Source: Umezawaea sp049997955 (GTDB lineage: Bacteria > Actinomycetota > Actinomycetes > Mycobacteriales > Pseudonocardiaceae). From it: a DNA stretch of 64,000 nucleotides. The translations under genes were made by a program, and so were the position numbers. The stretch is taken from NCBI GenBank assembly GCA_049997955.1, contig JAEBDY010000018.1, positions 139,030 through 203,029 on the forward strand, in the 5' to 3' direction. This document shows positions 7,821 through 16,461 of the stretch, piece after piece (the first letter of the stretch is position 1; every line of letters starts with the position of its first letter). The notes beneath the pieces were generated by a model, which was not told where the DNA came from, did not search any database, and saw only the letters and a program-made list of their open reading frames with translations.

Positions 7821-9401
7821 ATGAGCGTTTCACCGTCCGTCAGCAAACGAGGCATGGTGATCACCGCCGTGGCCATGGCCGTCACGGCCGTGACCGCCAC
7901 GAGCATCAGCGTGGTCCACGCCCGCGGGTCCGACCTGGAGGTCCAGGGGATCGAGGACGGCGCGGTCCTGCGGTCCCCCGACGTCGGCAGGCTCGCGATC
8001 ACCTCGGTCGACGCGGACTCCCTGGACTCGGTCGAGGTGGCGATCGACGGCGTGGCCGTCCCGACGCGACGCGACGGCGACCGCCTGACCGCGGAGGCGG
8101 TGGACCTGGCCGAGGGCCCGCACCGGCTGGTCGTGCGCGTGGGCAACCCGATGCCGTTCCTGCCGGACACCACCACCGAACGGGTGTTCACCGTCGACGA
8201 CACGGCTCCGACGGTGTCGGCCGACACCGTCGGAGCCGTGTCGTTGCGCGATCCGGTCACCGTCGCGGGCAAGGCGGAGGGGGCCGAGTCCGTGATGGTC
8301 GGCGAGCAACGCGTCCCGGTGGACGCCAACGGCTCCTTCAGCGTGTCCCTGACGACGGTCCCCGACCGGGTGCGCATCGAGGCCACGGACGCGGCGGGCA
8401 ACTCCGAGCACCACGACCTGCGGGTGCGCGCCCGCCACCCCGGCATGCGGGCGGTGCACATGAGCGCGCAGGCGTGGTCGTCGGACGCGCTGCGCGAACC
8501 GGTGCTGCGCATGGTGCGGGACAAGCGGATCGACACCGTCCAGCTCGACATCAAGGACGAGAGCGGTGAGGTCGGCTACGACTCGCAGGTGCCGATGGTG
8601 AAGAAGATCGGCGCGGGCACGGACAACTACGACGCACGGGCCGTGATCACCCAGCTCCACGGCCTCGGCGTGCGGGTGGTCGGCAGGCTGGTCGCGTTCC
8701 GGGACCCCGTGCTGGCCAAGGCCGCGTGGGAGAGCGGCTCGAAGGACCTGGTGGTGCAGGACGAGAGCGGCTCACCGTGGTCGGGGGGCTACGGCGGCTA
8801 CGCGTTCACCAACTTCGCGAACCCCGAGGTGCGCGCCTACAACATCGAACTCGCGGTCGAGGCGGCGGCGCTGGGCTTCGACGACGTCCTCTACGACTAC
8901 GTCCGCCGTCCCGACGGCCCGCTCGGCCGGATGAGGTTCCCCGGACTGGCCACGTCCCCCGAGCAGTCCATCGCGGACTTCCTCGGCGACTCCCGCAAGG
9001 CCGTGCGGCCGCGAGGGGCGTTCATCGGGGCCTCCGTGTTCGGGATCGCCGCGCGGAGCGGGTCGGACGTCGCGCAGGACATCCCGTCGATAGCCGCCCA
9101 GGTCGACTACATCGCTCCCATGGTGTACCCCTCCCACTGGGGTCCCGGCGAGTACGGCGTCGCCGATCCCGACGGCCAGCCCCACGACATCGTCAAGAAC
9201 TCGATCGCCGACTTCGTCGCGGTGACCAAGGACTCCGGGGTGGCGATCATCCCCTGGTTGCAGGCGTTCTCACTGGGGAAGTCGTACGGGCCCGCGGAGG
9301 TGCAGGCGCAGATCGCGGGCTCGACGACGGCCGGGGCCAGCTCGTTCCTCCTGTGGAACGCGGCCTGCGACTACGAATCCGCCGGGCTGCAGCCGGGATG
9401 A
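7821..9401 (+). CDS. secreted DUF4015 (putative glycoside hydrolase) with Ig-like N-terminal domains
   Basis: The ATG at 7821 has GGAG seven bases upstream, giving 526 residues with a signal-like N-terminus (MVITAVAMAVTAVTA). Residues about 35-215 form two Ig-like/bacterial surface repeats. The first ends in VFTVDDTAPTVSADT and the second in VRIEATDAAGN. The C-terminal 300 residues match the DUF4015 putative glycoside hydrolase family: VRxVHMSAQAW, DTVQLDIKDE, RLVAFRDPVLA, FANPEVRAYNIELA, GFDDVLYDYVRRP, DYIAPMVYPSHW and FLLWNA. This is a TIM-barrel with acidic residues on strands 2 to 4. The substrate is unknown; the family is linked to polysaccharide breakdown. A perfect 48-base palindrome lies inside the gene at 8197-8244. 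Confidence 0.85.
   Translation: MSVSPSVSKRGMVITAVAMAVTAVTATSISVVHARGSDLEVQGIEDGAVLRSPDVGRLAITSVDADSLDSVEVAIDGVAVPTRRDGDRLTAEAVDLAEGPHRLVVRVGNPMPFLPDTTTERVFTVDDTAPTVSADTVGAVSLRDPVTVAGKAEGAESVMVGEQRVPVDANGSFSVSLTTVPDRVRIEATDAAGNSEHHDLRVRARHPGMRAVHMSAQAWSSDALREPVLRMVRDKRIDTVQLDIKDESGEVGYDSQVPMVKKIGAGTDNYDARAVITQLHGLGVRVVGRLVAFRDPVLAKAAWESGSKDLVVQDESGSPWSGGYGGYAFTNFANPEVRAYNIELAVEAAALGFDDVLYDYVRRPDGPLGRMRFPGLATSPEQSIADFLGDSRKAVRPRGAFIGASVFGIAARSGSDVAQDIPSIAAQVDYIAPMVYPSHWGPGEYGVADPDGQPHDIVKNSIADFVAVTKDSGVAIIPWLQAFSLGKSYGPAEVQAQIAGSTTAGASSFLLWNAACDYESAGLQPG
8197..8244. repeat. perfect 48-bp palindrome inside a coding sequence
   Basis: Two 24-base arms meet with no spacer; the left arm contains ACACGGCTCCGACGGTGTCG. 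It lies at the junction of the two Ig-like domains of the DUF4015 gene, and both strands translate to the same peptide (DTAPTVSADTVGAVS). Confidence 0.9.
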
Positions 9402-9402
9402 C

Positions 9403-9423
9403 CGGTCCGGCCACGCCGGACCG
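9403..9423. terminator. short hairpin between convergent genes
   Basis: A 9-base-pair stem (CGGTCCGGC with GCCGGACCG, loop CAC) fills the 34-base gap between the DUF4015 gene and the oxidoreductase gene. It probably serves both. Confidence 0.6.
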
Positions 9424-9435
9424 CCGCGGCCGGGG

Positions 9436-10410
9436 TCAGACCGTGATGACGATCTTCGACCGGGCGTGCTCGACCTCCAGGTGGCGGATGGCGTCGGCCG
9501 CGTCCTCCAGCGGGTAGCTGCGCTCGACGACCGGCTTCACCTTGCCGGATTCGAGGAGTTCACCGAGGGCGGCCAGGTTCTCCGGGCTGTTCGCCGCGGT
9601 GAGCGGGCGCACTCGCTGGCTCACGAACGGCTTCATCGCCAGCGACCTGAGCAGCAGGCCGATCGGGCCCAGGAAGGTGCCGCCCTCGGACACGCCGCCG
9701 CCCGCGAGGACCAGCGTGCCCTTCGGTGTGAGCGCGCGCCGGTAATCGGCCATCGTGCGGTTCGCGACGAAGTCGAGGACGACGTCGTACCGCTGCCCCG
9801 TGCGGGCGAAGTCGTCCGTCTTGTAGTCGACGACGTGGTCCGCGCCGAGCGAGCGGACCAGGTCGACGTTCCTGGTGCCGCACACGGCCGTCACCTCCGC
9901 GCCGTACGCCTTGGCGATCTGCACCGCGAACGTGCCCACGCCGCCGGACGCGCCGTTGATCAGCACCCGCAGGCCCGGCCGCACCTCGCCGAGGTCGCGC
10001 ACGCCGATGAGGGCGGTGTTGCCCGCCAGCGGCACGGCGGCGGCCTGCTCGAACGTCAGGCCCGCCGGTTTCGCGCCGATCGCGGTCTCCGCGACGACCA
10101 CGTACTCGGCGAACGTCCCGTCGACCTCGCCGTACACCTCGTCACCGACCTCGAACCGCGTCGCCCCCCGGCCGACGGCCTCTACTCGCCCCGCGAAGTC
10201 CCGGCCCCGGATGGGCCTCTTCGGCCTGCGCAACCCCATCGACAGGCGCGCGAGGTAGGGGTCGCCGCGCATGAAGTGCCAGTCGTAGGCGTTGACCGAG
10301 GCCGCGTGGACCCGCACCAGCACCTCGCCGGGACCCGCCACCGGCTGGTCGACGTCCGCGAACCGCAGGACGTCCGCGGAGCCGTACCTGTCCTGGACGA
10401 TCGCCTTCAT
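9436..10410 (-). CDS. NAD(P)-dependent quinone oxidoreductase (MDR family)
   Basis: A 324-residue zinc-independent medium-chain dehydrogenase/reductase of the quinone oxidoreductase type, expected to use NADPH to reduce quinones or enones in the cytoplasm. The GroES-like half contains VLVRVHAASVNAYDW and GRDFAGRVEAVG. The nucleotide-binding half has INGASGGVGTFAVQIAKAYGAEVTAVCGTRN, where GASGGVG is the QOR form of the Rossmann motif. LGADHVVDY is the typical next strand, and the end is YPLEDAADAIRHLE. There are no zinc-ligand cysteines. The substrate is not predictable. Confidence 0.9.
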   Translation of the reverse strand: MKAIVQDRYGSADVLRFADVDQPVAGPGEVLVRVHAASVNAYDWHFMRGDPYLARLSMGLRRPKRPIRGRDFAGRVEAVGRGATRFEVGDEVYGEVDGTFAEYVVVAETAIGAKPAGLTFEQAAAVPLAGNTALIGVRDLGEVRPGLRVLINGASGGVGTFAVQIAKAYGAEVTAVCGTRNVDLVRSLGADHVVDYKTDDFARTGQRYDVVLDFVANRTMADYRRALTPKGTLVLAGGGVSEGGTFLGPIGLLLRSLAMKPFVSQRVRPLTAANSPENLAALGELLESGKVKPVVERSYPLEDAADAIRHLEVEHARSKIVITV

Positions 10411-10724
10411 GGGACCTCCTCGCCGCGGGGTGCGCTACCAGCGACGATGGCAGCCAGGAGGCGTGCCGCACATCCGGAACGCCCCTGAGGGGGTCCGGTT
10501 CTCGGCCGCCCTGGAAAAAATCCCAAGAAATTTTTCGACCAGGCCGACATCGACAAAACCGCAGCTCAGAGGCACAGATCGAGACCTGCGGCCCGCGTGT
10601 CGAGCTTGACACGGCCCCTGAAAAGACCCTTCGGCCGATCGCCGCGCCCGTTTTTGTCGGTGCTCACCGGCACCATCTCGAACAGGTGTTCGTTTTGGTG
10701 TTGGCGAGCCGAGAGGAGCGTGCG
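10411..10724. other. 314-bp divergent intergenic region
   Basis: It lies between the oxidoreductase (minus) and the gene before ku (plus). It includes an A/T-rich patch near 10515-10545 (CCTGGAAAAAAT and AATTTTTCGACCAGG form an imperfect dyad), which stands out in this GC-rich DNA and is a plausible promoter or operator zone. I see no gene in it. Confidence 0.35.
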
Positions 10725-11369
10725 ATGCGGGTGAGGCTAGACCCCAGGCAGTGGCCCGGCCGTGTCATTCCCGAGACCGATTCCGAGATCGACACGGCTG
10801 TCGAAGCCGTGTGCTTGCGCGCGAGTTGGGCGGACGCGGACCGCGGGTTGATCCGCGCGGTGCTCGTGCCGTGGTTCGGCGAGGGCTGGCCGGTGGACGC
10901 GCTGCTCGCGGCGGTGGACCACAAGCCGGACGGGTCGTGGCAGGGCAGGCCGCGCGGCCGTGACCAGGAGGCGCACGAGTTCCTGCGGGCGCGGCTGCGG
11001 GCGTGGTCGGGCAGCGGCGGGCAGCGGGCGAAGCCGCCGGTGTCCGGTGTGCCGCTCGGCCAGTGGTGGCGGGTGAACCGCCGCAACGCGCGGCTGCACG
11101 AGCCGCGTGAGGCCGTGCCGCTGGGGCAGGCGGGCCAGGAGGCGCGCGAGGAGTCGCTGGCGCGGGCGAGAGCCCACCTCAGCGACCCGGTGGAGCGGTC
11201 GCGGGCGAAGGCCGTGCGCTGGCGCGAGGCGCTCGACTCGCTGCTCGTGCCGGGCAAGGCGACACCCACGTTCGAGGACTCGCGCCGTCTGCTGGTGGAC
11301 AGGGTCGTGCCGCGCACGGTGTGCGCGCACTGCGGATCGGGTCAGCTGATGATCCGCCGCGCGGCGTGA
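10725..11369 (+). CDS. hypothetical protein with C-terminal CxxC, upstream of ku
   Basis: The ATG at 10725 follows GAGAGGAG. The 214-residue product is rich in Arg, Ala and Trp. It has a helical N-terminal half (TDSEIDTAVEAVCLRASWADADR, then VPWFGEGWPVDALLAAV) and a basic middle containing QWWRVNRRNARLHEP. A CAHCGSG motif near the C-terminus gives half of a zinc ribbon. The helix composition suggests nucleic-acid binding, but I do not recognise a family. It ends 79 bases before ku on the same strand, so co-expression and a repair-related job are possible. Confidence 0.65.
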   Translation: MRVRLDPRQWPGRVIPETDSEIDTAVEAVCLRASWADADRGLIRAVLVPWFGEGWPVDALLAAVDHKPDGSWQGRPRGRDQEAHEFLRARLRAWSGSGGQRAKPPVSGVPLGQWWRVNRRNARLHEPREAVPLGQAGQEAREESLARARAHLSDPVERSRAKAVRWREALDSLLVPGKATPTFEDSRRLLVDRVVPRTVCAHCGSGQLMIRRAA

Positions 11370-11448
11370 GGGGTTGAGGGCCGATCGCCCGTGGTACCCG
11401 TTCGACGTCCGGGAGGCGACGGCCTCCGGGTGACGGGAGGGTGCGGCG

Positions 11449-12357
11449 ATGGCGCGGGCGATCTGGAGTGGGGCGGTCAGCTTCGGGCTGGTCACGATCC
11501 CGGTGGCGCTGTACGGCGCCACCCACGACCACACCGTGCACTTCAACCAGTTCGAGCGCGGCACGTCCGACCGCATCCGCTACCAGCGGGTGAACGAGCG
11601 GACGGGCAAGGAGGTCGACTACTCCGACGTCGTGAAGGGCCACGACGTCGGCGGGAACGAGTACGTCGTCGTCGAACAGGAGGAACTGGACGACATCGCG
11701 CCCGGCCGGTCCCGCACGATCGACATCGACACGTTCGTCGACCTGGACGAGATCGACCCCGTCTACTTCCAGAAGAGCTACTGGCTCGGCCCGGCGAAGT
11801 CCGAGTACGCCCGCCCGTACCGCCTGCTCGTGCGCGCGATGGCGAAGACCGGCAAGGCGGGCATCGCCACGTTCGTCATGCGCGGCAAGCAGTACCTGAC
11901 GGCGATCCACGCGGACGGCGACCTGCTGGCCTTGGAAACCCTGTACTTCGCCGACGAGATCCGCGACCCGGCCGAGGTCCTGGACGAACTCCCGACCGGC
12001 GACCGCGCCAAGCCGAAAGAGGTGGCCATGGCGACCTCGCTCATCGAATCCATGAGCGGCCCGTGGCGCCCGGAGGACTTCCGCGACACCTACACGGCCA
12101 AGGTGGAGAAACTCCTGCGCGCCAAGCAGTCCGGCAAGAAGACCACGGTGGCGGAGCAACCACCGGACGCCACGGAGGTGGTCGACCTCATGGAGGCACT
12201 GCGCCGCAGCGTGGAAGGCACCCGCAAGAAGAAGACGCCGGACCTCTCCGAGCTGTCGAAAGCAGACCTCGACAAACGCGCCCGCGAACTGGGCATCACC
12301 GGCCGCTCGAAGATGAAACGAGCAGACCTGGAAAAGGCCGTCCGCAAGGCCTCCTGA
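11449..12357 (+). CDS. ku: Ku, DNA end-binding protein of bacterial NHEJ
   Basis: Bacterial Ku binds double-strand break ends as a homodimeric ring and recruits the LigD ligase. The 302-residue product opens with the hallmark MARAIWSGAVSFGLVTIPVALY, followed by the Ku core (FNQFERGTSDRIRYQRVNERTGKEV, YFQKSYWLGP, RYGVL-equivalent ATFVMRGKQYLTAI, ALETLYFADEI). The C-terminus (about residue 255 onward) has a basic linker with KKKTPDLSELSKADLDKRARELG, resembling a SAP/Rho-N-like helix-extended-helix DNA-binding tail found in some actinobacterial Ku proteins. No LigD or polymerase gene is in the window. Confidence 0.96.
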   Translation: MARAIWSGAVSFGLVTIPVALYGATHDHTVHFNQFERGTSDRIRYQRVNERTGKEVDYSDVVKGHDVGGNEYVVVEQEELDDIAPGRSRTIDIDTFVDLDEIDPVYFQKSYWLGPAKSEYARPYRLLVRAMAKTGKAGIATFVMRGKQYLTAIHADGDLLALETLYFADEIRDPAEVLDELPTGDRAKPKEVAMATSLIESMSGPWRPEDFRDTYTAKVEKLLRAKQSGKKTTVAEQPPDATEVVDLMEALRRSVEGTRKKKTPDLSELSKADLDKRARELGITGRSKMKRADLEKAVRKAS

Positions 12358-12476
12358 GACCCTTCGCAGTCTTCACACCACAGGGTGCCGCAAACCCTTG
12401 ACCCACTCCGCACGCCACACCACCATGAGAGCGCTCCCACTCACGGGACACCCACCGGTTACCGGAGTTCGTCGGA

Positions 12477-12572
12477 TGGGCGGGCAAACTCGAGTGGGCA
12501 AAGGCTCGGGTGAGCGGGCAGAGGCTCGGGTAGGCAGAGACTCGGATGAGCGGGCAGAAGCTCGAGTGGGTG
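12477..12572. repeat. imperfect tandem repeat, about 5 units of 16-20 bp
   Basis: Successive units read approximately GAGCGGGCAGAGGCTCGGGT, with shorter variants lacking the GAGC part. The units have drifted, so this is an old or slowly evolving array. It lies on the ku side of the dispersed element copy. Confidence 0.7.
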
Positions 12573-12982
12573 GCTGAGGTCCGGGCGCTTCAGTCAGAAC
12601 TGGGGCGAGTGGGCTGGAACTTAGGTGGGAACCAAGAATCCTGTGGGTGAACGAGGACCGAGGCGCGTGAGCCCTCGTCTTGGGGCACGGCCAAGGTTTG
12701 GGTACAGCCGAGGCCGAGGTTCAGAGCCGAGACTTGCGTATGTCGGCCAAAGTCACGCGGCACCTCAACGGGACCTGTCCGGGCAGAACAGCGACGCTCG
12801 GTGTCCGAATAGGAAACCTCCACGGGCGTCCACAGGGAATCCGGACCAGTGGACCAAGATGCCCGGTGCTTGAACAGGACCTCGAAGCCAGTGAGTGCAC
12901 CGAAGCGAACCCACACAACCAGCCCCACCACCCAAGCGGAAGCACGCAACCCAAGAACGAGGGAGCCCAGACCCCTCCCCAC

Positions 12983-13070
12983 CCCCGATCCCGAGCGCCC
13001 TCATGTCCGTCCGCTACGGGTCAAGGCATCTTTCCCGCCTTGACGCGGCGCGGACGGACATGGAGACAAT
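12983..13070 (-). repeat. dispersed 88-nt hairpin element, copy 1
   Basis: Read on the minus strand it starts ATTGTCTC (13070-13063), then the outer arm CATGTCCGTCCGC. The core stem GTCAAGGC / GCCTTGAC (13044-13020) encloses the loop GGGAAAGAT. The matching outer arm GCGGACGGACATG follows, and the element ends in GAGGGCGCTCGGGATCGGGG. The outer arms form a perfect 13-bp stem. Copies 2 and 3 share the ends, core stem and loop but have different outer arms that still pair. Confidence 0.85.
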
Positions 13071-13234
13071 CGCGCAACGGGGGTACCCAACCCCCACACC
13101 GGAACAAGACACCCCCAACCACACAGATCCCCACCTGAACCAACCCCCACGCCGAAGCCCACAGCCAAGCCCACCCAACCCCCAGAAAACGCAACCGGAT
13201 ACCGTCCAACCCCCAACCGAACGGAGCCCTCGAA

Positions 13235-13675
13235 ATGCCCGTCCCGATCCCCAAGGGCTCCGCGCTCCACCAAGCGTTCCCCCACGTCGACTACTCCGAC
13301 GCCTACGACACCCCCCTCCCCCCGAACTCCCCGACAAACCCCCAGTTCTGGGTGGACAGGCTCTTCGCGAACCCCTCCAAACCCCTCCGCCTCGTCCTCA
13401 CCGCACGAGACCGCCTGGTGGGACCGGCAGGCCTGAAGAAGTCCGGCGGCACCCCATTCCCGGAGACGTCCCGCTCGGCGAACGAGGTGGTGCTGGGCCT
13501 GGACGACCTGCACCTGGACTTCCGCCTGGGCGTCCACGTGGCGAACCAGCGGCTGACGATGAGCACCGCCGTGCGCTTCCACAACGGTTTCGGCAGGCTC
13601 TACTTCCTCCCGGTCCGGCTGGCGCACCCGCTGATCGTGCGACGAATGCTCACGAACGCCACCCGCGGCACCTGA
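13235..13675 (+). CDS. DUF2867 family protein
   Basis: A 146-residue protein starting MPVPIPKGSALHQAF, with DYSDAYDTPLPP, a pattern typical of DUF2867, followed by mixed beta strands (LRLVLTARDRLVG, NEVVLGLDDLHLDFRLGVHVA, LTMSTAVRFHNGFGRLYFLPV) and HPLIVRRML at the end. Members occur alone or fused to NAD-binding domains; their function is unknown, though a small-ligand-binding fold is often assumed. It is monocistronic, with a hairpin terminator ten bases after the stop. Confidence 0.8.
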   Translation: MPVPIPKGSALHQAFPHVDYSDAYDTPLPPNSPTNPQFWVDRLFANPSKPLRLVLTARDRLVGPAGLKKSGGTPFPETSRSANEVVLGLDDLHLDFRLGVHVANQRLTMSTAVRFHNGFGRLYFLPVRLAHPLIVRRMLTNATRGT

Positions 13676-13684
13676 ACGAAAAGC

Positions 13685-13716
13685 GCCGACCGGAGAGCGA
13701 CAGCCCTCCGGTCGGC
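13685..13716 (+). terminator. hairpin terminator after DUF2867 gene
   Basis: An 11-bp perfect stem (GCCGACCGGAG with CTCCGGTCGGC, 10-base loop) ten bases past the stop codon. It may also serve the convergent chitinase gene. Confidence 0.75.
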
Positions 13717-13755
13717 GTGCCCATGCCGGATGGGGGGACCACCCGGCAGTGGCGC

Positions 13756-15243
13756 TCATCGGGGCAGGTACGCCCGGTTGGCCTTGGAGAACTCGAAGCC
13801 GTTGAACCGGTCCCAGTTGACGGACCACGTCATCAGTCCGCGCAGGTTCGGGTACACGCCCTTCGGCTTGTAGGAGCCGCAGTTGGTGCCCTTCATCAGG
13901 CAGTCCAGCGCCGTGTGGGTGTCGGCGACCGACGTGAACCCGTTGCCCGCGTTGATGCTGGCGGGCAGGCCGATGGCGACCTGGTCCTGGCGCAGGCCGG
14001 GGAACACCTTGGTGGTGTCGCCGCGGACCGGGAAGCCCGCGAGGACCATGTCGGTCATGGCGACGTGGAAGTCGGCTCCGCCCATGAAGTGGTACTGGTT
14101 GTCCAGGCCCATGACGGGCCCGGAGTTGTAGTCCTGCACGTGCAGCAGGGTCAGCGAGTCGCGCAGGGCGTGGATCACGGGCAGGTACGCGCCGGTGCGG
14201 CTGTCGGCGCCGCCCTGGCCGCCGTAGAACTGGTAGCCGACCTGCACGAAGAACGTCTCGGGTGCCATGGTGAGCACGAACTTGGCTCCGTAGCGGGCCT
14301 TCAGCGTCTTCAGGGCGGAGATCAGGTTCACGATGACCGGCGTGGTGGGGCTGCGGAAGTCGGTGTCGCCCGCGTTCAACGACAGCGAGTGGCCCTCGAA
14401 GTCGATGTCGATGCCGTCCAGGCCGTACTTGTCGATGATCGCCGAGGCGGAGCTGACGAACGCGTCGCGCGCCGCTGTCGTGGACAGCTGCACCTGGCCG
14501 TTGGCACCACCGACGGAGATGAGCACCTTCTTGCCCGCGGCCTGCTTGGCGCGGATGCCCGCGATGAACTCGGCCTCGGACTCGACGTTCGGGCACTCGG
14601 CGGCGGGGCACTGGCCGAAGCGCAGCTGACCGGACGTGGCCGAGGTCGGTTCGGCGAAGGACAGGTTGATGATGTCCCAGTCGTCGGAGACGTCCTTCAT
14701 CCGGATGTACCCGGACCCGTTGGCGAAGCTGGCGTGCAGGTAGCCGACGAGCACCCGCCTCGGGAGGTCGGACGGGGGCGGCGGAGTCGTGGTGGTCGTG
14801 GTGGTGGTGGTGGTCGTCGTCGTGGAGGTGGTGGTCGGCGGGGTCGTGCCGCCGGTGCACGCCGCACCGTTGATCTTGCAGTTGGCCGGGCCGGCCGTGC
14901 CGGAGGCGTTGAAGCCGAACGTGACCGTGGCGCCGGGCGCGACGGTGCCGTTGTAGTCGCGGTTGGTGAACGTGTGGTGACCGGAAGCGTTGGTCTGCAA
15001 CGAGTCCCAGTACGCGCCGACGGTGGTGCCCGACGGCAGGTCGAACTCGACCTTCCAGCTGGTCATCGTCGTGCTGGTGTCGTTCTTGACGGCGAACTGG
15101 GCGGTGTACCCGGTCTCCCAGCTCGACGTCTTGGTGAACGTGGCCGTGACGCCCGCGGCGTAGGCGGGCGCGAGGCTGACCAGCACCGCGCCGAGCATGA
15201 GCGTCACCACCGCCGCCACCCTGGCGGCCAGTACTCGTGACAT
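13756..15243 (-). CDS. secreted GH18 chitinase with CBM2
   Basis: Hydrolyses beta-1,4 bonds in chitin outside the cell. The ATG at 15243 follows a full AGGAGG. The 495-residue product has a signal peptide to about AYAAG (residue 30) and a CBM2 module (about 30-130: VTATFTKTSSWETGYTAQFAVKND, SWKVEFDLPSGT, PGATVTFGFNASG). A Thr-rich linker of 20 or more threonines ends in PPPP. The GH18 barrel carries the active-site DxxDxDxE as DGIDIDFE, with catalytic Glu at E283, preceded by KKVLISVGGANG and followed by VLTMAPETFF and MTWSVNWD. The promoter region carries repeats typical of regulated chitinase genes. Confidence 0.95.
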   Translation of the reverse strand: MSRVLAARVAAVVTLMLGAVLVSLAPAYAAGVTATFTKTSSWETGYTAQFAVKNDTSTTMTSWKVEFDLPSGTTVGAYWDSLQTNASGHHTFTNRDYNGTVAPGATVTFGFNASGTAGPANCKINGAACTGGTTPPTTTSTTTTTTTTTTTTTPPPPSDLPRRVLVGYLHASFANGSGYIRMKDVSDDWDIINLSFAEPTSATSGQLRFGQCPAAECPNVESEAEFIAGIRAKQAAGKKVLISVGGANGQVQLSTTAARDAFVSSASAIIDKYGLDGIDIDFEGHSLSLNAGDTDFRSPTTPVIVNLISALKTLKARYGAKFVLTMAPETFFVQVGYQFYGGQGGADSRTGAYLPVIHALRDSLTLLHVQDYNSGPVMGLDNQYHFMGGADFHVAMTDMVLAGFPVRGDTTKVFPGLRQDQVAIGLPASINAGNGFTSVADTHTALDCLMKGTNCGSYKPKGVYPNLRGLMTWSVNWDRFNGFEFSKANRAYLPR

Positions 15244-15257
15244 CGGTCCTCCTAGTG

Positions 15258-15315
15258 GTGGCGGCCTCCAGGTGGTCTGACCCGAATTGGACTGGACCAC
15301 CTGGCGACTGTCAAG
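15258..15315 (-). promoter_or_regulatory. chitinase promoter with direct/inverted repeats
   Basis: On the minus strand a TTGACA -35-like hexamer (15314-15309) precedes TGGTCCAGTCCA (15299-15288). A related GGTCAGACCACC lies ten bases further (15282-15271). TGGTCCAGxCCx 12-mers are known regulatory repeats at Streptomyces chitinase promoters and resemble half of the DasR-responsive element, so induction by chitin or N-acetylglucosamine is inferred. The SGNH hydrolase gene starts divergently at 15403. Confidence 0.6.
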
Positions 15316-15402
15316 GTCCGGGGCGAAATCACCCGGCACGGAACCCCGACGCGCCGCACACCCGTCCTCCACCGGGACAGGACTTCCGTAGAGTGGGGGC
15401 CG

Positions 15403-16461
15403 ATGCATCCGCTAGCGCGCCGCTCCCTGGCCCTCCTCGTGGTGATACCACTGCTCGCCGTGGTCACGGTCGTCAGCGACCACCGCTTCGCGGCGCCACC
15501 GGGGCCCGCACGGGACGCGCCCACCGCCATGGTGGCCATGGGCGACAGCACCATGTCCGGCGAGGGCGCGGGCAGCTACGAGCCGGGCACCGACGGCGAG
15601 AACGGCGACTGGTGCCACCGCTCGCTCAAGGCCACGATCAACAAGACCGTCGTGGCGGGCATCGACAAGACGTTCAACCTGGCCTGCTCCGGGGCGAGTT
15701 CCGAGCAGGTCGGGCTGACCGACAAGCTGCAGAACACGGAGCCGTCGCAGGCGAAGCGCCTCGCGGCCATCGCCCGCGTGAACCGCGTGGCCGTCATCGT
15801 GGTCGCCGTCGGCGCCAACGACGACCCGCGGTTCTCCGACGTGCTCAACCGCTGCGTGCAGGCCTGGTTCGAGCGCGGCGGCAACTGCACCTCCGCCCTG
15901 TCCGACGAGTGGAGCGACCGGGTGGACCGGATGGTCCCGAAGGTGGAGAAGGCGCTGCGCGACATCCGCGCGGTCATGGACGGCGAGGGCTACACCGAAC
16001 GGTCGTACTCGCTCGTCGTCCAGTCCTACGCCTCCCCCGTCGCCCCGACGGTCCCCGGCGACCTGCAGAACCTCGCGGGCTGCCCGCTGCGCACCGCCGA
16101 CATGGCCTGGGTCCGCGACACCGGCGTCGGCGTGCTGGCCAAGGGCATCAGGACCGCCGCGAACCGCGTCGACGCCCGCTACCTCGACCTCACGCAGGCG
16201 GGTGCGAAGCGCGAGGCCTGCACCGGCGGCTCCAGGTCGGAGAGCGAGTGGTTCACCCGGCTCACGGTCGACTTCGACGGCCTGCGCGACGAGTCCCGCG
16301 CCTCGCACGCGCTGCAGGAGTCGTTCCACCCCAACGCGCGGGGCCACGAGCAGGTCGGGCGGTGCCTGACGGACTTCCTCGGCACCAGCGCGAAGACCGC
16401 CGCGTGCGTGGCGGACGAGAAGGGCAACCTGAAGGCCGTGGTGAACCCGACGTTCGACTAG
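15403..16461 (+). CDS. secreted SGNH/GDSL-like hydrolase
   Basis: A 352-residue exported esterase/lipase-fold protein. A signal or anchor (LALLVVIPLLAVVTVV) occupies about residues 8-24. Block I is AMVAMGDSTMSGEGAGSY, with the nucleophilic Ser in GDS. Block II Gly/Asn is in NLACSGASS, block III is VGANDDPRFSD, and the block V catalytic pair is HPNARGH near residue 310. Cysteines are spaced as in extracellular Streptomyces SGNH enzymes. Targets could be lipids or acylated polysaccharides. It has its own ATG with a GTGGGGG site and lies divergent from the chitinase. Confidence 0.87.
   Translation: MHPLARRSLALLVVIPLLAVVTVVSDHRFAAPPGPARDAPTAMVAMGDSTMSGEGAGSYEPGTDGENGDWCHRSLKATINKTVVAGIDKTFNLACSGASSEQVGLTDKLQNTEPSQAKRLAAIARVNRVAVIVVAVGANDDPRFSDVLNRCVQAWFERGGNCTSALSDEWSDRVDRMVPKVEKALRDIRAVMDGEGYTERSYSLVVQSYASPVAPTVPGDLQNLAGCPLRTADMAWVRDTGVGVLAKGIRTAANRVDARYLDLTQAGAKREACTGGSRSESEWFTRLTVDFDGLRDESRASHALQESFHPNARGHEQVGRCLTDFLGTSAKTAACVADEKGNLKAVVNPTFD

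Larger units (their letters stand above)
12358..13234. other. 877-bp non-coding repeat-rich region
   Basis: No frame here has credible coding features. It contains an imperfect tandem repeat (12477-12572), a stretch with lower GC and mixed composition (12575-12960), one copy of the dispersed 88-base hairpin element (12983-13070, minus strand) and a C-rich, promoter-like run just before the DUF2867 gene. Confidence 0.6.

Noticed and set aside
12477..13080. CRISPR array
   Set aside because: The units are imperfect, 16-20 bases, with no unique spacers, and there are no cas genes.
12895..15240. 781-residue plus-strand frame covering the chitinase
   Set aside because: Antisense to a clear CBM2-GH18 chitinase; the translation is Pro/Arg- and Gly/Val-rich without motifs.
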